Part shown: piece by piece, positions 42,350 to 51,201 of the stretch | Numbering within the stretch: position 1 is the stretch's first letter | Layout: each line of letters opens with the position of its first letter | Source of the DNA: Pseudomonas citrullilanati | GTDB taxonomy: Bacteria > Pseudomonadota > Gammaproteobacteria > Pseudomonadales > Pseudomonadaceae | Direction: 5' to 3' | Assembly (NCBI RefSeq): GCF_030580855.1 | Contig: NZ_JAUQOP010000005.1 | Location: forward strand, 62,001-126,000 | Length of the DNA stretch: 64,000 nt | Position numbers and translations under genes: made by a program | Notes under the pieces: model-generated | Database searches by the model: none | Seen by the model: only the letters and a program-made list of their open reading frames with translations | Told to the model about the DNA's origin: nothing

Positions 42350-43387
42350 CTAATGCCGAATATTTTCGATTGGGTTTTCTTTCTTGAATTTCAATTTACT
42401 TGGGTTGCGAGGAGGGGCTGGAGGTATTCTGTTCCATGTGTCGTTTGCTACTCGTGATGGTAGGAGTTGGAGATTTTTCGCTATTTCTAAGTTGTCTTTT
42501 AGATATTTTATCGCGTCGCTTTTTGAAGTCGCTGACAATAGTTCTTCGCGGCGGGTGGGACTGATTATGTGTTTTATCTGTGTTCTATAATCGGCGGGCA
42601 TTGTATTTATAAGGCTCTCGGCTCGATAAATACTTTCCTGGTTAACGGCCCTGGCGATGTCGATAACCTGCTCTGGCACTAAGCCGCTCAATTGTACGGA
42701 CTTATTCTTGAATAATTTATTGGATTTCGGATTTATGTTCGTTTTTTTGTAAATGACTGGAGCGCCACGGAATGCCATGTGGGCAGCGTTAGATACATCT
42801 ATATCTTTGCGACTCATTAATCCCCATACCCTAAAGCGTGTTCCGAGTCCCCAAAAATGCCCTGTAGGATCATTCCGATTTATTGAGTCTCCTCCACAGT
42901 ATCCATAAGCATTCACTCCCCCTTCCCCAAACGGGCTCAAAGTGTCCGGACTGTTAAACCGCATCAACACCGGATTGAACGCCCTGTACCCATTGCCCAA
43001 TAAGTAATGTCCTGTCACGGGATCTGGCGGCTCGCCATTGAACCCAAGCAGACTGAGCAGGCCATTTGCGGAGGGGTGATGACCGTAGGGTGCGTAGACG
43101 AGGGGGTGGGGCCCGGTCGTGTCGAGAACGTTCAGTACCGAACGCTGTTGATCAGTCGCCAGCAGGGAGGTCCCTACATTCCCATCTTCTCGTTGAAGCT
43201 GCGCGAGTAATGCATCGTCATGCTGAAAAACGCTACGTCGCACTGCACCTTGTATTTCGCTAGCCAATCGACTTTTGCAGTAGAAGCGCTGAATGGCGGC
43301 CTGTGCAGCGGGCGCGCAATCCACCAGGCGATCCAGCGGGTCGTAGCGATAGTGGCACAGCGCGGTTTTGCGAGGGAAGGCAGGCAT
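42350..43387 (-). CDS. Short RHS-core protein with unknown tip
   Basis: From ATG 43387 (AAGGAG seven bases upstream) the product is 345 residues. The core (CHYRYDPLDRLVDC, LVYAPYGHHPSANG, LGFNGEPPDPVTGHYLLGNG, NPVLMRFNSPD, DPTGH) is a third paralogue of the pair at 33337-35490, 7 kb away. The tip (about 175-345) is AT-rich, unrelated to the others, Lys/Asn-rich (KSNKLFKNKS) and ends KLKFKKENPIENIRH. No toxin family recognised. Palindrome copy 6 lies 56 bases upstream. Confidence 0.72.
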   Translation of the reverse strand: MPAFPRKTALCHYRYDPLDRLVDCAPAAQAAIQRFYCKSRLASEIQGAVRRSVFQHDDALLAQLQREDGNVGTSLLATDQQRSVLNVLDTTGPHPLVYAPYGHHPSANGLLSLLGFNGEPPDPVTGHYLLGNGYRAFNPVLMRFNSPDTLSPFGEGGVNAYGYCGGDSINRNDPTGHFWGLGTRFRVWGLMSRKDIDVSNAAHMAFRGAPVIYKKTNINPKSNKLFKNKSVQLSGLVPEQVIDIARAVNQESIYRAESLINTMPADYRTQIKHIISPTRREELLSATSKSDAIKYLKDNLEIAKNLQLLPSRVANDTWNRIPPAPPRNPSKLKFKKENPIENIRH

Positions 43388-43442
43388 CGCTAATCTCCTT
43401 GAGCCCAAAGACCAGGCCCAAGCATCAGCCGTTTTTCAGCAG

Positions 43443-43469
43443 TTGCCTACTATCAGAACTGTTAGGCAC
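43443..43469. promoter_or_regulatory. Palindrome copy 6 (degenerate) between RHS gene and creB
   Basis: TTGCCTACTATCAG, AA, CTGTTAGGCAC: the same element as copies 2 and 4 with a few mismatches and the same CAGTTGCC left flank. It lies in the divergent 173-base gap. Confidence 0.6.
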
Positions 43470-43560
43470 GACCGCCAGCCACCAACAACTCGACTGCCGA
43501 TTGACGAGCCCCGAGCCTTGGGGCACCGTTCCGGCAACTTTACTGTCGGGCGCGCAAGAC

Positions 43561-44241
43561 ATGCCTCATATTCTGATTGTCGAAGACGAAGCCGCCATCG
43601 CCGATACGCTGGTGTTTGCGCTGCAAGGAGAGGGTTTCGACACCACGTGGCTGAGCCTCGGCGCGGCGGCCCTCGAGCACCAGAAACACACGCCGGCGGA
43701 CCTGATCATCCTCGATGTGGGCCTGCCGGATATCAGCGGATTCGAGACGTGTAAAAATCTCAGACGTTTCAGCGACGTTCCGGTCATATTCCTGACAGCT
43801 CGGGATGGCGAGATCGATCGGGTCGTGGGCCTGGAGATCGGCGCCGACGATTACGTGGTCAAGCCCTTCAGCCCCCGCGAAGTGGCGGCCAGGGTCCGGG
43901 CGATCCTCAAGCGCGTGGCGCCGCGGCCGGCGGCGGAGGTGGGCACGGCGCTGTTTCAAGTCGATATCGACCGTGTGCAGATCAACTATCGCGGCAAACC
44001 CTTGAACCTGACTCGCCACGAGTTCCGCCTGCTCAACTGCCTGCTGGAGCAACCGGAACGGGTCTTCAGCCGCGAGCAATTGCTCGACGCCCTGGGGGTC
44101 GCCAGCGATGCCGGCTACGAGCGCAGCATCGACAGCCACATCAAGAGCGTGCGCGCCAAGTTGCGTTTGGTCCGGGCCGAGGCCGAGCCGATCCAGACCC
44201 ATCGCGGCCTGGGCTACAGCTACAGCCCGGGGCACAGCTAA
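43561..44241 (+). CDS. creB: Two-component response regulator CreB
   Basis: The 226-residue OmpR-family regulator starts MPHILIVEDEAAIADTLVF. It has the phospho-acceptor Asp in LIILDVGLPDISGFE, ADDYVVKPFSPRE, and a winged-helix DNA-binding domain (LTRHEFRLLNCLLEQPERVFSREQLLDALG). Followed by creC with a one-base overlap and creD, the classical creBCD order (blrAB in Aeromonas), implicated in beta-lactam response and metabolism. No strong ribosome-binding site precedes ATG 43561, though the HILIVED start is standard. Confidence 0.9.
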   Translation: MPHILIVEDEAAIADTLVFALQGEGFDTTWLSLGAAALEHQKHTPADLIILDVGLPDISGFETCKNLRRFSDVPVIFLTARDGEIDRVVGLEIGADDYVVKPFSPREVAARVRAILKRVAPRPAAEVGTALFQVDIDRVQINYRGKPLNLTRHEFRLLNCLLEQPERVFSREQLLDALGVASDAGYERSIDSHIKSVRAKLRLVRAEAEPIQTHRGLGYSYSPGHS

Positions 44242-45659
44242 TGCCGCTGGGGATCCGGATTTTCCTGGTGTATGTGCTGTTTATCGGCCTGACCGGGTAT
44301 TTCGTGCTCGGCACGGTGATCGAACAGATTCGCCCCGGGGTGCGCCAGTCCACCGAGGAAACCCTGGTGGACACGGCGAACCTGATGGCGGAGATCCTGC
44401 GGGACGATTTCAAGGCCGGCACCCTCAACCAGAATCGCTGGCCGCAGTTGCTCAAGGCCTACGGCGAGCGCCAGCCGGCGGCGTCGATCTGGGGCTTGCC
44501 GAAGAACCAGGTCAACCACCGGATCTATGTCACGGATGCCAACGGCATCGTGGTGCTCGATTCCAGTGGCGTGGCGGTGGGCCAGGATTATTCGCGCTGG
44601 AACGACGTGTACCTGACCTTGCGCGGTCACTACGGCGCCCGTTCGAGCCGCAACGACCCGGATGACCCGGCGTCCTCGGTGATGCACGTCGGCGCGCCGA
44701 TCCGCGACAACGGTCGGATCATCGGCGTCGTCACCGTTGCCAAGCCCAACAGTTCGCTGCAGCCCTATATCGATCGCACGGAGCGGCGCCTGCTGCTGTA
44801 CGGCGCCGGGTTGATCGGCTTGGGCCTGGTGCTGGGGGCCTTGCTGTCGTGGTGGCTCAGTTCGGCGCTGCGGCGCTTGACCCGCTACGCCCAGGCCGTC
44901 AGCCAGGGGCAACGGGTGGAAGTGCCGCATTATCGCGGCGGCGAGTTCGAGCAACTGGCGGGCGCCGTGGAGCACATGCGCACGCAGTTGGAAGGCAAGG
45001 CCTATGTCGAGCGCTACGTGCACACCCTGACTCACGAACTCAAGAGCCCGCTGGCGGCGATCCGCGGTGCCGCCGAGCTGTTGCAAAGCGACATGCCGGC
45101 CGCCCAGCACCAACGCTTCGTCAGCAACATCGACAGCGAAAGCGTGCGCATGCAGCAATTGATCGAGCGCCTGCTCAACCTGGCCCAGGTCGAACAGCGC
45201 CAGGGCCTGGAGGCTGTCGTCGCGGTGCCATTGGCGGCGTTGTTCGATCAGTTGCTGGAGGCGCGCAGCGGTTGGATCGCGGGCCGCTCATTTCGGATCG
45301 AGCGGCACATCGCGGCCGACCTGGCCCTGATGGGCGAGCCGTTCCTGCTGCGCCAGGCGCTGGGCAACCTGCTGGAAAACGCCCTGGACTTCACCCCGGC
45401 CGACGGGCTGCTGCGCATCAGCGCCGAGCGCATCGGCCCGCGTGTGGAGATCCGCCTGTTCAACCAGGCCGAGCCGATTCCCGACTACGCGCTGCCGCGC
45501 CTGAGCGAGCGTTTCTACTCCCTGCCGCGTCCAGGCACCGGGCGCAAGAGCACCGGCCTGGGGCTGAACTTCGTGGAGGAAGTGGTGCAGCTGCATGCCG
45601 GGGAGTTCACCATCGGCAATGTCGAGGGTGGGGTGGAGGTGGTGGTGCGGTTGCCGTGA
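44241..45659 (+). CDS. creC: Sensor histidine kinase CreC
   Basis: The 472-residue kinase has an N-terminal transmembrane helix (LGIRIFLVYVLFIGLTGYFVLG), a periplasmic sensor (about 35-180), a second helix (LLLYGAGLIGLGLVLGALLSWWL), HAMP, the phospho-accepting His in HTLTHELKSPLAAIRGAAELL (near 268), and an ATPase domain with NLLENALDFTP and STGLGLNFVEEVV. The start overlaps the creB stop by one base (TAATG). Confidence 0.9.
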   Translation: MPLGIRIFLVYVLFIGLTGYFVLGTVIEQIRPGVRQSTEETLVDTANLMAEILRDDFKAGTLNQNRWPQLLKAYGERQPAASIWGLPKNQVNHRIYVTDANGIVVLDSSGVAVGQDYSRWNDVYLTLRGHYGARSSRNDPDDPASSVMHVGAPIRDNGRIIGVVTVAKPNSSLQPYIDRTERRLLLYGAGLIGLGLVLGALLSWWLSSALRRLTRYAQAVSQGQRVEVPHYRGGEFEQLAGAVEHMRTQLEGKAYVERYVHTLTHELKSPLAAIRGAAELLQSDMPAAQHQRFVSNIDSESVRMQQLIERLLNLAQVEQRQGLEAVVAVPLAALFDQLLEARSGWIAGRSFRIERHIAADLALMGEPFLLRQALGNLLENALDFTPADGLLRISAERIGPRVEIRLFNQAEPIPDYALPRLSERFYSLPRPGTGRKSTGLGLNFVEEVVQLHAGEFTIGNVEGGVEVVVRLP

Positions 45660-45676
45660 GCCCTGATGCATATCCC

Positions 45677-45767
45677 CTGTGGGAGCGAGCTTGCTCGCGA
45701 TGAGGGTGTGTCAGTCAACAGGGGATCCGGCTGGTCCACCGCTATCGCGAGCAAGCTCGCTCCCACC
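45677..45767. repeat. REP-type inverted repeat between creC and creD
   Basis: CTGTGGGAGCGAGCTTGCTC at 45677 and GAGCAAGCTCGCTCCCACC to 45767. Confidence 0.8.
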
Positions 45768-45778
45768 GTTTTCCGGTG

Positions 45779-45806
45779 TCTCCACACAATCTCCATAATC
45801 TCTCCA
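45779..45806 (+). promoter_or_regulatory. Triplet direct repeat TCTCCA(N5), candidate CreB site for creD
   Basis: TCTCCA occurs at 45779, 45790 and 45801, exactly 11 bases apart, 58 bases before the creD start. Half-sites repeated every helical turn are usual for OmpR-family regulators, and the E. coli cre tag also has an 11-base period. Confidence 0.5.
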
Positions 45807-45863
45807 TAAGCCCAACACACAGCCGTTCCAGACTCGCCCTCATTCGAACAGGGAGAGCCCCAC

Positions 45864-47237
45864 ATGAACCGCAGCCTCGCCATGAAACTGGGCATGATTG
45901 CCCTCTTGATCCTCTTGCTGATGATCCCTTTGCTGATGATCAACGGCCTTATCGATGAACGCCAGGAACTGCGTGACGGCGTGTTGGAAGACATCGCCCG
46001 CAGCTCCAGCCGCAGCCAGCAACTCATCGGGCCGATGATCGTCGTGCCGTTTCGCAAGGATGTACGTGTCTGGGGCACCAACGAGAAGACCGGCGTGCGC
46101 TTCCTGGAGACCGTCGAGCAAAGCGGCGAGTTGTACTTCTTGCCAGAGCAGTTCGAACTCGACGGCCAGGTCCGCACCGAGACCCGCGCCCGGGGCATCT
46201 ACGAGGCGCGGCTGTTCCACGCCGACAACCGGATCGATGGCCGCTTCAAGGTGCCTGAGCACTATGGCGTCGCGACCAAGGACTTGCCTGACTACCGTTT
46301 TGACCAGCCGTACCTGACCGTCGGCATCAGCGACATCCGCGGCATCGAGAATGCGTTGACCCTGACGCTCAACCAGCAAACCGTCGACTTCCTGCCCGGC
46401 TCGCGCGTCGGCTGGCTGGGGCAGGGCGTGCACGTGCCGCTGCCGATGCTCACGGCCCAGGGCAGCGCCGACCTGACCTTCGGTTTCGACCTGCGCCTGC
46501 AAGGCACCGGTGAGTTGCAGATCCTGCCGGTGGGCAAGTCGACCAAGGTGCACCTGTCGGCCGATTGGCCACACCCGAGCTTCATCGGCAACTACCTGCC
46601 GGTCCAGCGTGACATCAATGAACAGGGTTTCAGCGCCGATTGGCAGACGTCGTTCTTTTCCACCAACCTCGAAGAAGCGCTGCAAGGCTGCGCGCCCAGC
46701 GATGGCTGTGAAGCGTTCCGCAGCCGGGCTTTTGGCGTGAGTTTCATCGATCCGGTGGACCAGTACCTCAAGAGTGACCGGGCGATCAAATATGCGCTGC
46801 TGTTCGTCGCGCTGACCTTCGCCGGCTTCTTCCTTTTCGAAGTGCTCAAGAGCCTGGCGGTGCACCCGGTGCAGTACGCCTTGGTGGGCGTGGCGCTGGC
46901 GTTCTTCTACCTGCTGCTGTTGTCGCTGTCCGAGCACATCGGCTTTGCCCTGGCCTACCTGGCCTCGGCCAGTGCCTGCGTGTTGTTGATCGGCTTCTAT
47001 GTCTGCCATGTGTTGCGCAGCGTGAGCCATGGCGTGGCCTTTTCGGCGGGGCTGGCGGCGTTGTATGGCCTGCTCTATGGCCTGCTGAGCGCCGAGGACT
47101 ACGCGTTGCTGATGGGCTCGCTGTTGCTGTTCGCCCTGCTCGGTGTGTTCATGGTGCTGACCCGTAAGCTGGACTGGTACGGGGTGGGGGTGAAGCCGGC
47201 GGCAGCGGTGTCCTTCGAGCTGGGAGAGGTGAAATGA
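45864..47237 (+). CDS. creD: Inner membrane protein CreD
   Basis: The 457-residue product starts MNRSLAMKLGMIALLILLLMIPLLMINGLI, a first helix, then a large periplasmic domain (about 35-295; RSSSRSQQLIGPMIVVPF, SDLTFGFDLRLQGTGELQ-type strands) and about six C-terminal helices (ALLFVALTFAGFFLFEVLKSL onward). GGGAG precedes ATG 45864. It is the target gene of CreBC; overexpression in other species affects beta-lactam and colicin tolerance. Its promoter region carries the TCTCCA triplet. Confidence 0.92.
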   Translation: MNRSLAMKLGMIALLILLLMIPLLMINGLIDERQELRDGVLEDIARSSSRSQQLIGPMIVVPFRKDVRVWGTNEKTGVRFLETVEQSGELYFLPEQFELDGQVRTETRARGIYEARLFHADNRIDGRFKVPEHYGVATKDLPDYRFDQPYLTVGISDIRGIENALTLTLNQQTVDFLPGSRVGWLGQGVHVPLPMLTAQGSADLTFGFDLRLQGTGELQILPVGKSTKVHLSADWPHPSFIGNYLPVQRDINEQGFSADWQTSFFSTNLEEALQGCAPSDGCEAFRSRAFGVSFIDPVDQYLKSDRAIKYALLFVALTFAGFFLFEVLKSLAVHPVQYALVGVALAFFYLLLLSLSEHIGFALAYLASASACVLLIGFYVCHVLRSVSHGVAFSAGLAALYGLLYGLLSAEDYALLMGSLLLFALLGVFMVLTRKLDWYGVGVKPAAAVSFELGEVK

Positions 47238-47329
47238 GCCGGTCGCTGGGGTTGCGGGAGGATCAGCGGGTGCGCGAGGTGTTGGTGATGCGGATAGCTG
47301 GGTTGTTTCCTCTAGATCCGGTGCGCTGC

Positions 47330-47397
47330 CATCGCGGGCAAGCCTTGCTCCCACAGGTGGAGCGGGGCCCAGGTGGGAGCAAGGCTTGCCCGCGATG
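47330..47397. repeat. REP-type inverted repeat between creD and the GST gene
   Basis: CATCGCGGGCAAGCCTTGCTC at 47330 and its complement ending CTTGCCCGCGATG at 47397, between convergent genes. Confidence 0.8.
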
Positions 47398-47420
47398 AGG
47401 CCGATACGGTTAAAGCAGTA

Positions 47421-48050
47421 CTAAACCCTGGGCACCGTCTCGACCATCGAAGGGCGCAAGCTCACTTCGGCAAACCACGCCGCCAGTTGCGGGTTGGCCG
47501 TGCGCCATTCCAGGTCCGGGTGGCGCAGGTCAAGGTAGCCCAAGGCGCAGGCCACGCTGATGGACGCCACGTCGAAATGGCTGGCCAGCTCGGCGATGGC
47601 CTCGGCCTCGAGCACGGCCACCGCGCGGCGGATCTTGTCCCGTTGCGCATCGAGCCATTCGTCCCAGTGCTTTTCCACCGGGCGCAAGGCGGTTTCGTAA
47701 CGGATCAGTACCGCGGCGTCCATGATGCCATCGGCCATGGAAGCCAGGGTCAGGCGGCGCCAGCGGGCCGCGCCGTCCCGGGGAATCAGCGGGTTGCCGA
47801 CGTGCTGGTGGTCGAGGTAATCGAGGATGACGCGGCTGTCATGGATCACCGCACCGTTGGCCAGGCGCAGCGCCGGGATCTTGCTCAACGGGTTGTCATC
47901 GATCAGCGCCCGGTCCGGCTTGACCGGCGTGAGCTGGCTGAGCTGCAACGCCACGCGGTCCTGCTGGCCGGTTTCGTGCAGCAGCACCAGGACTTTGCGA
48001 ACGAAAGGCGAGGCGGGGTTGTGGAACAGCGTCATGCTGGGGGTGGACAT
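47421..48050 (-). CDS. Glutathione S-transferase family protein
   Basis: From ATG 48050 the product is 209 residues: MSTPSMTLFHNPASPFVRKVLVLLHETG has the thioredoxin-fold N-terminus with a catalytic Ser/Asn region NPASPF; IPALRLANGAVIHDSRVILDYLDHQ is the glutathione gamma-glutamyl site, and the C-terminal half is helical (ISVACALGYLDLRHPDLEW). Substrate unknown. A GST gene also lies near fiuARI in P. aeruginosa (PA0473 as I recall). Confidence 0.88.
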   Translation of the reverse strand: MSTPSMTLFHNPASPFVRKVLVLLHETGQQDRVALQLSQLTPVKPDRALIDDNPLSKIPALRLANGAVIHDSRVILDYLDHQHVGNPLIPRDGAARWRRLTLASMADGIMDAAVLIRYETALRPVEKHWDEWLDAQRDKIRRAVAVLEAEAIAELASHFDVASISVACALGYLDLRHPDLEWRTANPQLAAWFAEVSLRPSMVETVPRV

Positions 48051-48146
48051 GGCAACGTCTCGGTCAGTGGCACGTGTTGCGCAGCATAGCGCGTCAGCGC
48101 GGCCCAAGGCAGCGGGCCCGGGCCGAAGTGGCCCGGGCCAACCGGA

Positions 48147-49445
48147 TCAGGCGGCCGGTTGCAGCACCTGGGGCTGCGCCGACGGCATCGTCGGTTGTGG
48201 CTTGAGCTCGCGGGCAACGGTCCAGACGATAAACGCCGCGATCACGTCAAAGATCGCCAGCATCACGAACAGCGGGCTGTAGCCGATCTTGGTCACCATC
48301 ACCCCGAACACCAGGGTGAAGGCCGCAGCGCCCAGGTAGCCGAACATCCCGCCCATGCCGGTGGCGGTGGCGACTTCATTCTTGCCGAACGAGTCGGACG
48401 TGATGGCGTACAGCGCGCCGGACAGGGTCTGGTGGGCAAAGCCGCCGATGCACAGCAGGGCGATGGCGGTGTACGGGCTCTCGACCAGGCCGATGCAGGC
48501 CGGGCCCATCATGCAGGACGCACCGAACAGCAGGACCATCTTGCGCGAGGTGAACAGCGACACCTTGCAGTACTTGTGGAAGAACGGGCTCAGGTAGCCA
48601 CCCAGTACGCAGCCCAGGTCGGCGGCCAGGAACGGCAGCCAGGCGAACATCGCGATTTCCTTGATGTTCATGTGCCGCTCGGTCATCAGGTACAGCGGGA
48701 TCCAGGCATTGAAGGTCTGCCAGGCCGGTTCGGAGAGAATCCGCGCGCTGGCGATGGCGTAGAAATTGCGGCTGGCGATGATCTTTTTCCAACTGCCCTT
48801 TTTCGGCGCCTGGTCTTTGAAATGGGCTTCCTGGCCGTTGAGGATGTAGTCGCGCTCGGCGTCGCTCAAGCGCTTCTGGTCACGCGGGTGCTTGTAGAGG
48901 ACCAGCCACAGGAAGGTCCAGGCGATGCCCAGGCCGCCGACGATCAGGAAGGCCAGTTCCCAGCCACTGTTGAGGATCGCCCAGACCACCAGCGGTGGTG
49001 CCAGTACGGCACCGATGGACGAGCCGATGTTGAACCAGCCGATGGCGACCGAACGCTCCTTGGCTGGAAACCATTCGGTGGAGGCCTTGACCGCCGCCGG
49101 CAACCCGGCCGCTTCGGTCACGCCCAGCAACCCACGGAAAAACGCCAGGCCTTGCCAGCCCGAAGCCATGGCCGCCGCCGCGCAGGCGATGGACCAGGCG
49201 AAAGCGAAAATGGCGAAGCCCATCTTGGTGCCGATGGCATCGATGATGTAGCCGGCCACCGGCTGCATCAGTGCGTAGCAGACCTGCCAGGCCACGACGA
49301 TGTGCGAATACTGCTCGGTGGAAATGTTCATGTGGCTCATCAAGGTGGGAGCGGCCACCGAGAGGGTATTGCGGGCCAGGTAGTTGACCATCAGGCCGGC
49401 CGTGACCAGGCCGACCATCCACCAGCGGATGCCTTTGATTTTCAT
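48147..49445 (-). CDS. MFS transporter, anion:cation symporter type (hexuronate/aldarate-like)
   Basis: From ATG 49445 the product is 432 residues with 12 predicted helices. MKIKGIRWWMVGLVTAGLMVNYLARNTLSVAAP and the motif after helix 2, GYIIDAIGTKMGF, place it in the ACS family that includes ExuT and GudP. A GTG one codon earlier is possible. It likely imports a sugar acid; no catabolic genes lie next to it to tell which. The flank at 49449-49681 shows no gene. Confidence 0.85.
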   Translation of the reverse strand: MKIKGIRWWMVGLVTAGLMVNYLARNTLSVAAPTLMSHMNISTEQYSHIVVAWQVCYALMQPVAGYIIDAIGTKMGFAIFAFAWSIACAAAAMASGWQGLAFFRGLLGVTEAAGLPAAVKASTEWFPAKERSVAIGWFNIGSSIGAVLAPPLVVWAILNSGWELAFLIVGGLGIAWTFLWLVLYKHPRDQKRLSDAERDYILNGQEAHFKDQAPKKGSWKKIIASRNFYAIASARILSEPAWQTFNAWIPLYLMTERHMNIKEIAMFAWLPFLAADLGCVLGGYLSPFFHKYCKVSLFTSRKMVLLFGASCMMGPACIGLVESPYTAIALLCIGGFAHQTLSGALYAITSDSFGKNEVATATGMGGMFGYLGAAAFTLVFGVMVTKIGYSPLFVMLAIFDVIAAFIVWTVARELKPQPTMPSAQPQVLQPAA

Positions 49446-49681
49446 CACTTCACCATGATTATTTTTGGATTGGTGTCGCAGGATGCGTGTTGTAGGTTGT
49501 CGTACAACGTGCTCCTTTATAGGAGCGCAAGGATTAATTTGTCAATAAATATGTCAGAAGACGGGCGCAGCAAAAGCGTTGATGCTGTGAGTGTGGGTGC
49601 GAGCCTGTTCGGGAAGTCAGTGGAGTCGTCGTACGACTTCAGGTGGGAAGGCGCCCAATCATTGCGTGGACGCCCGTAGAC

Positions 49682-49861
49682 TCAACGCCGGACGAGCAAT
49701 CCGCGCAGTGCCACGATGCAAGGCACGCCCAGTCCGAGCCAGCTCACGGCGTCCCACAGGCCATCGCCCAGCAGGGCGCTGGCCAGCCCGGTGGCGCAGA
49801 GCACGCCGATCAGCAGGGGCAGGCCGAACACTTTCCAGAAACTCGACTGCCGCGGCTTCAC
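49682..49861 (-). CDS. Small two-helix membrane protein coupled to the PepSY gene
   Basis: A GTG at 49861 overlaps the stop of the PepSY gene (GTGA), giving 59 residues: two hydrophobic spans (FWKVFGLPLLIGVLCATGLASALLG and WLGLGVPCIVALRGLL). This coupling supports a real gene. Small proteins of this kind often accompany PepSY iron-uptake proteins; function unknown. Confidence 0.65.
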   Translation of the reverse strand: MKPRQSSFWKVFGLPLLIGVLCATGLASALLGDGLWDAVSWLGLGVPCIVALRGLLVRR

Positions 49862-50988
49862 GAAGTGGCCTCCGTGGCGAGGGTCGCAGGCTTGGCCGCT
49901 TTGCGTCGCACCACCCACAAGTAGACGCCGCTACCCAGGACGACGATGGTCAGCACGTCGAGGACCGCCCAGAAAATCTGCATTGGCCGGCCGCCGTAGT
50001 CACCGAAGTGCAGCGGCAACGACAGGCTCATGACGTCCATGTACCACGGGCGCTCGGCCACGGCGGTGACGTCCAGGGTGCTGGCGTCGATCAGCACCGG
50101 CGTCAGCAGGTGGGACGTCAGGTGGGTGTTGCCCTTCATGAACACGCCATAGTGGTGGGCGCTGGAGAACAGCGTGCCGGGGAAGGCGATGAAGCTGGGC
50201 TCCATGCCGGGCGCGACGTCCTTGGCGATCTCCAGTAGGCGGGTGGCCGGCGCCAGTTGCGTCAGCGGCGGCGCATCGCGGTAGGGTTCGATCATGGCGC
50301 TGAGGCTGTCGTTGCGCCAGGCGGCGATGATCAACTCGGCGCAGGCGGCGATCACACCAGTGACCCCCACCGTCAGCGCCCAGACCAGCGTGACCACGCC
50401 GATCAGGTTGTGCAGGTCGAGCCAGCGTAGGCGGGTCGATTTGTCCTGGCGCACGGTGGCGAATTTCAGGCGCCGCATGAACGGCAGGTACAAGACCACC
50501 CCGGAGACGATGGCCACCACGAACAGCAAGCCCATGAACGCCAGGAACAGCTTGCCCGGCAAGCCGGCGAACATGTCCACGTGCAGGCGCAGCATGACCA
50601 TCATGAAGCCGCCGTTGGCCGAGGGCATGTCCAGGGCTTCACCGGTGCGTCCGTCGAGCATGAAGGTGTGGGACGAGTTGGGCTCGGTGCCCGGCGTCGG
50701 CGCCATGATGGTGATGACACCGTTGGGTTCGTCCTCGTCCCAGCCAAAATACTGCACCACTTCACCAGGGCGATGGGCCTTGGCTTTTTCCACCAGTTGC
50801 GCCAGATCCAGTGGCGGCGTGTCGGCCGGCATCTGCCGAAGTTCGGGAGCGTCCCCCAGCAGGTGTTCGATTTCATGGTGGAAGATCAGCGGCAGCCCGG
50901 TGATCGCCAGCATCAGCAGGAACACCGTGCAGATCAGGCTGGTCCAGGTGTGGACAAAGGACCAGCGGCGGATGGTTTTGCTTTTCAT
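49858..50988 (-). CDS. PepSY-associated transmembrane protein (iron-uptake linked)
   Basis: From ATG 50988 the product is 376 residues: MKSKTIRRWSFVHTWTSLICTVFLLMLAITGLPLIFHHE is the conserved first helix with the W..VHTW..L motif; a periplasmic PepSY region (HTFMLDGRTGEAL) and three more helices follow (LFLAFMGLLFVVAIVSGVVLYL; LHNLIGVVTLVWALTVGVTGV; C-terminal FWAVLDVLTIVVLGSGVYLWV). Such proteins often sit beside TonB-dependent siderophore receptors, as here (fiuA ends 214 bases upstream), and may take part in periplasmic or membrane ferric-siderophore reduction. That role is inference. Confidence 0.85.
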   Translation of the reverse strand: MKSKTIRRWSFVHTWTSLICTVFLLMLAITGLPLIFHHEIEHLLGDAPELRQMPADTPPLDLAQLVEKAKAHRPGEVVQYFGWDEDEPNGVITIMAPTPGTEPNSSHTFMLDGRTGEALDMPSANGGFMMVMLRLHVDMFAGLPGKLFLAFMGLLFVVAIVSGVVLYLPFMRRLKFATVRQDKSTRLRWLDLHNLIGVVTLVWALTVGVTGVIAACAELIIAAWRNDSLSAMIEPYRDAPPLTQLAPATRLLEIAKDVAPGMEPSFIAFPGTLFSSAHHYGVFMKGNTHLTSHLLTPVLIDASTLDVTAVAERPWYMDVMSLSLPLHFGDYGGRPMQIFWAVLDVLTIVVLGSGVYLWVVRRKAAKPATLATEATS

Positions 50989-51046
50989 GGTCGATCCGGA
51001 TGAAGGAGGGCACGATGCCTGAGGCCAGTCAGTCAAATCGAGAAAC

Positions 51047-51137
51047 CTGTGGGAGCGAGCCTGCTCGCGAAAGCGGTGTGCCGGGCGACATCAATGTTGA
51101 CTGTTACGCCATCTTCGCGAGCAGGCTCGCTCCCACA
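51047..51137. repeat. REP-type inverted repeat between fiuA and the PepSY gene
   Basis: CTGTGGGAGCGAGCCTGCTC at 51047 and GAGCAGGCTCGCTCCCACA to 51137. Confidence 0.8.
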
Positions 51138-51201
51138 AGGGTTCATTCAACAGATTGAGTTCAGATGCGTGCCCTCGAAAGGTTTTGCAAATGCTAACCG
51201 T

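Noticed and set aside
36174..43469. LexA/SOS boxes as explanation of the palindromes
   Set aside because: LexA sites have CTGT..ACAG with an AT-rich centre; here the conserved core is ACTGTCA..TGACAGT with a short GC-mixed centre.
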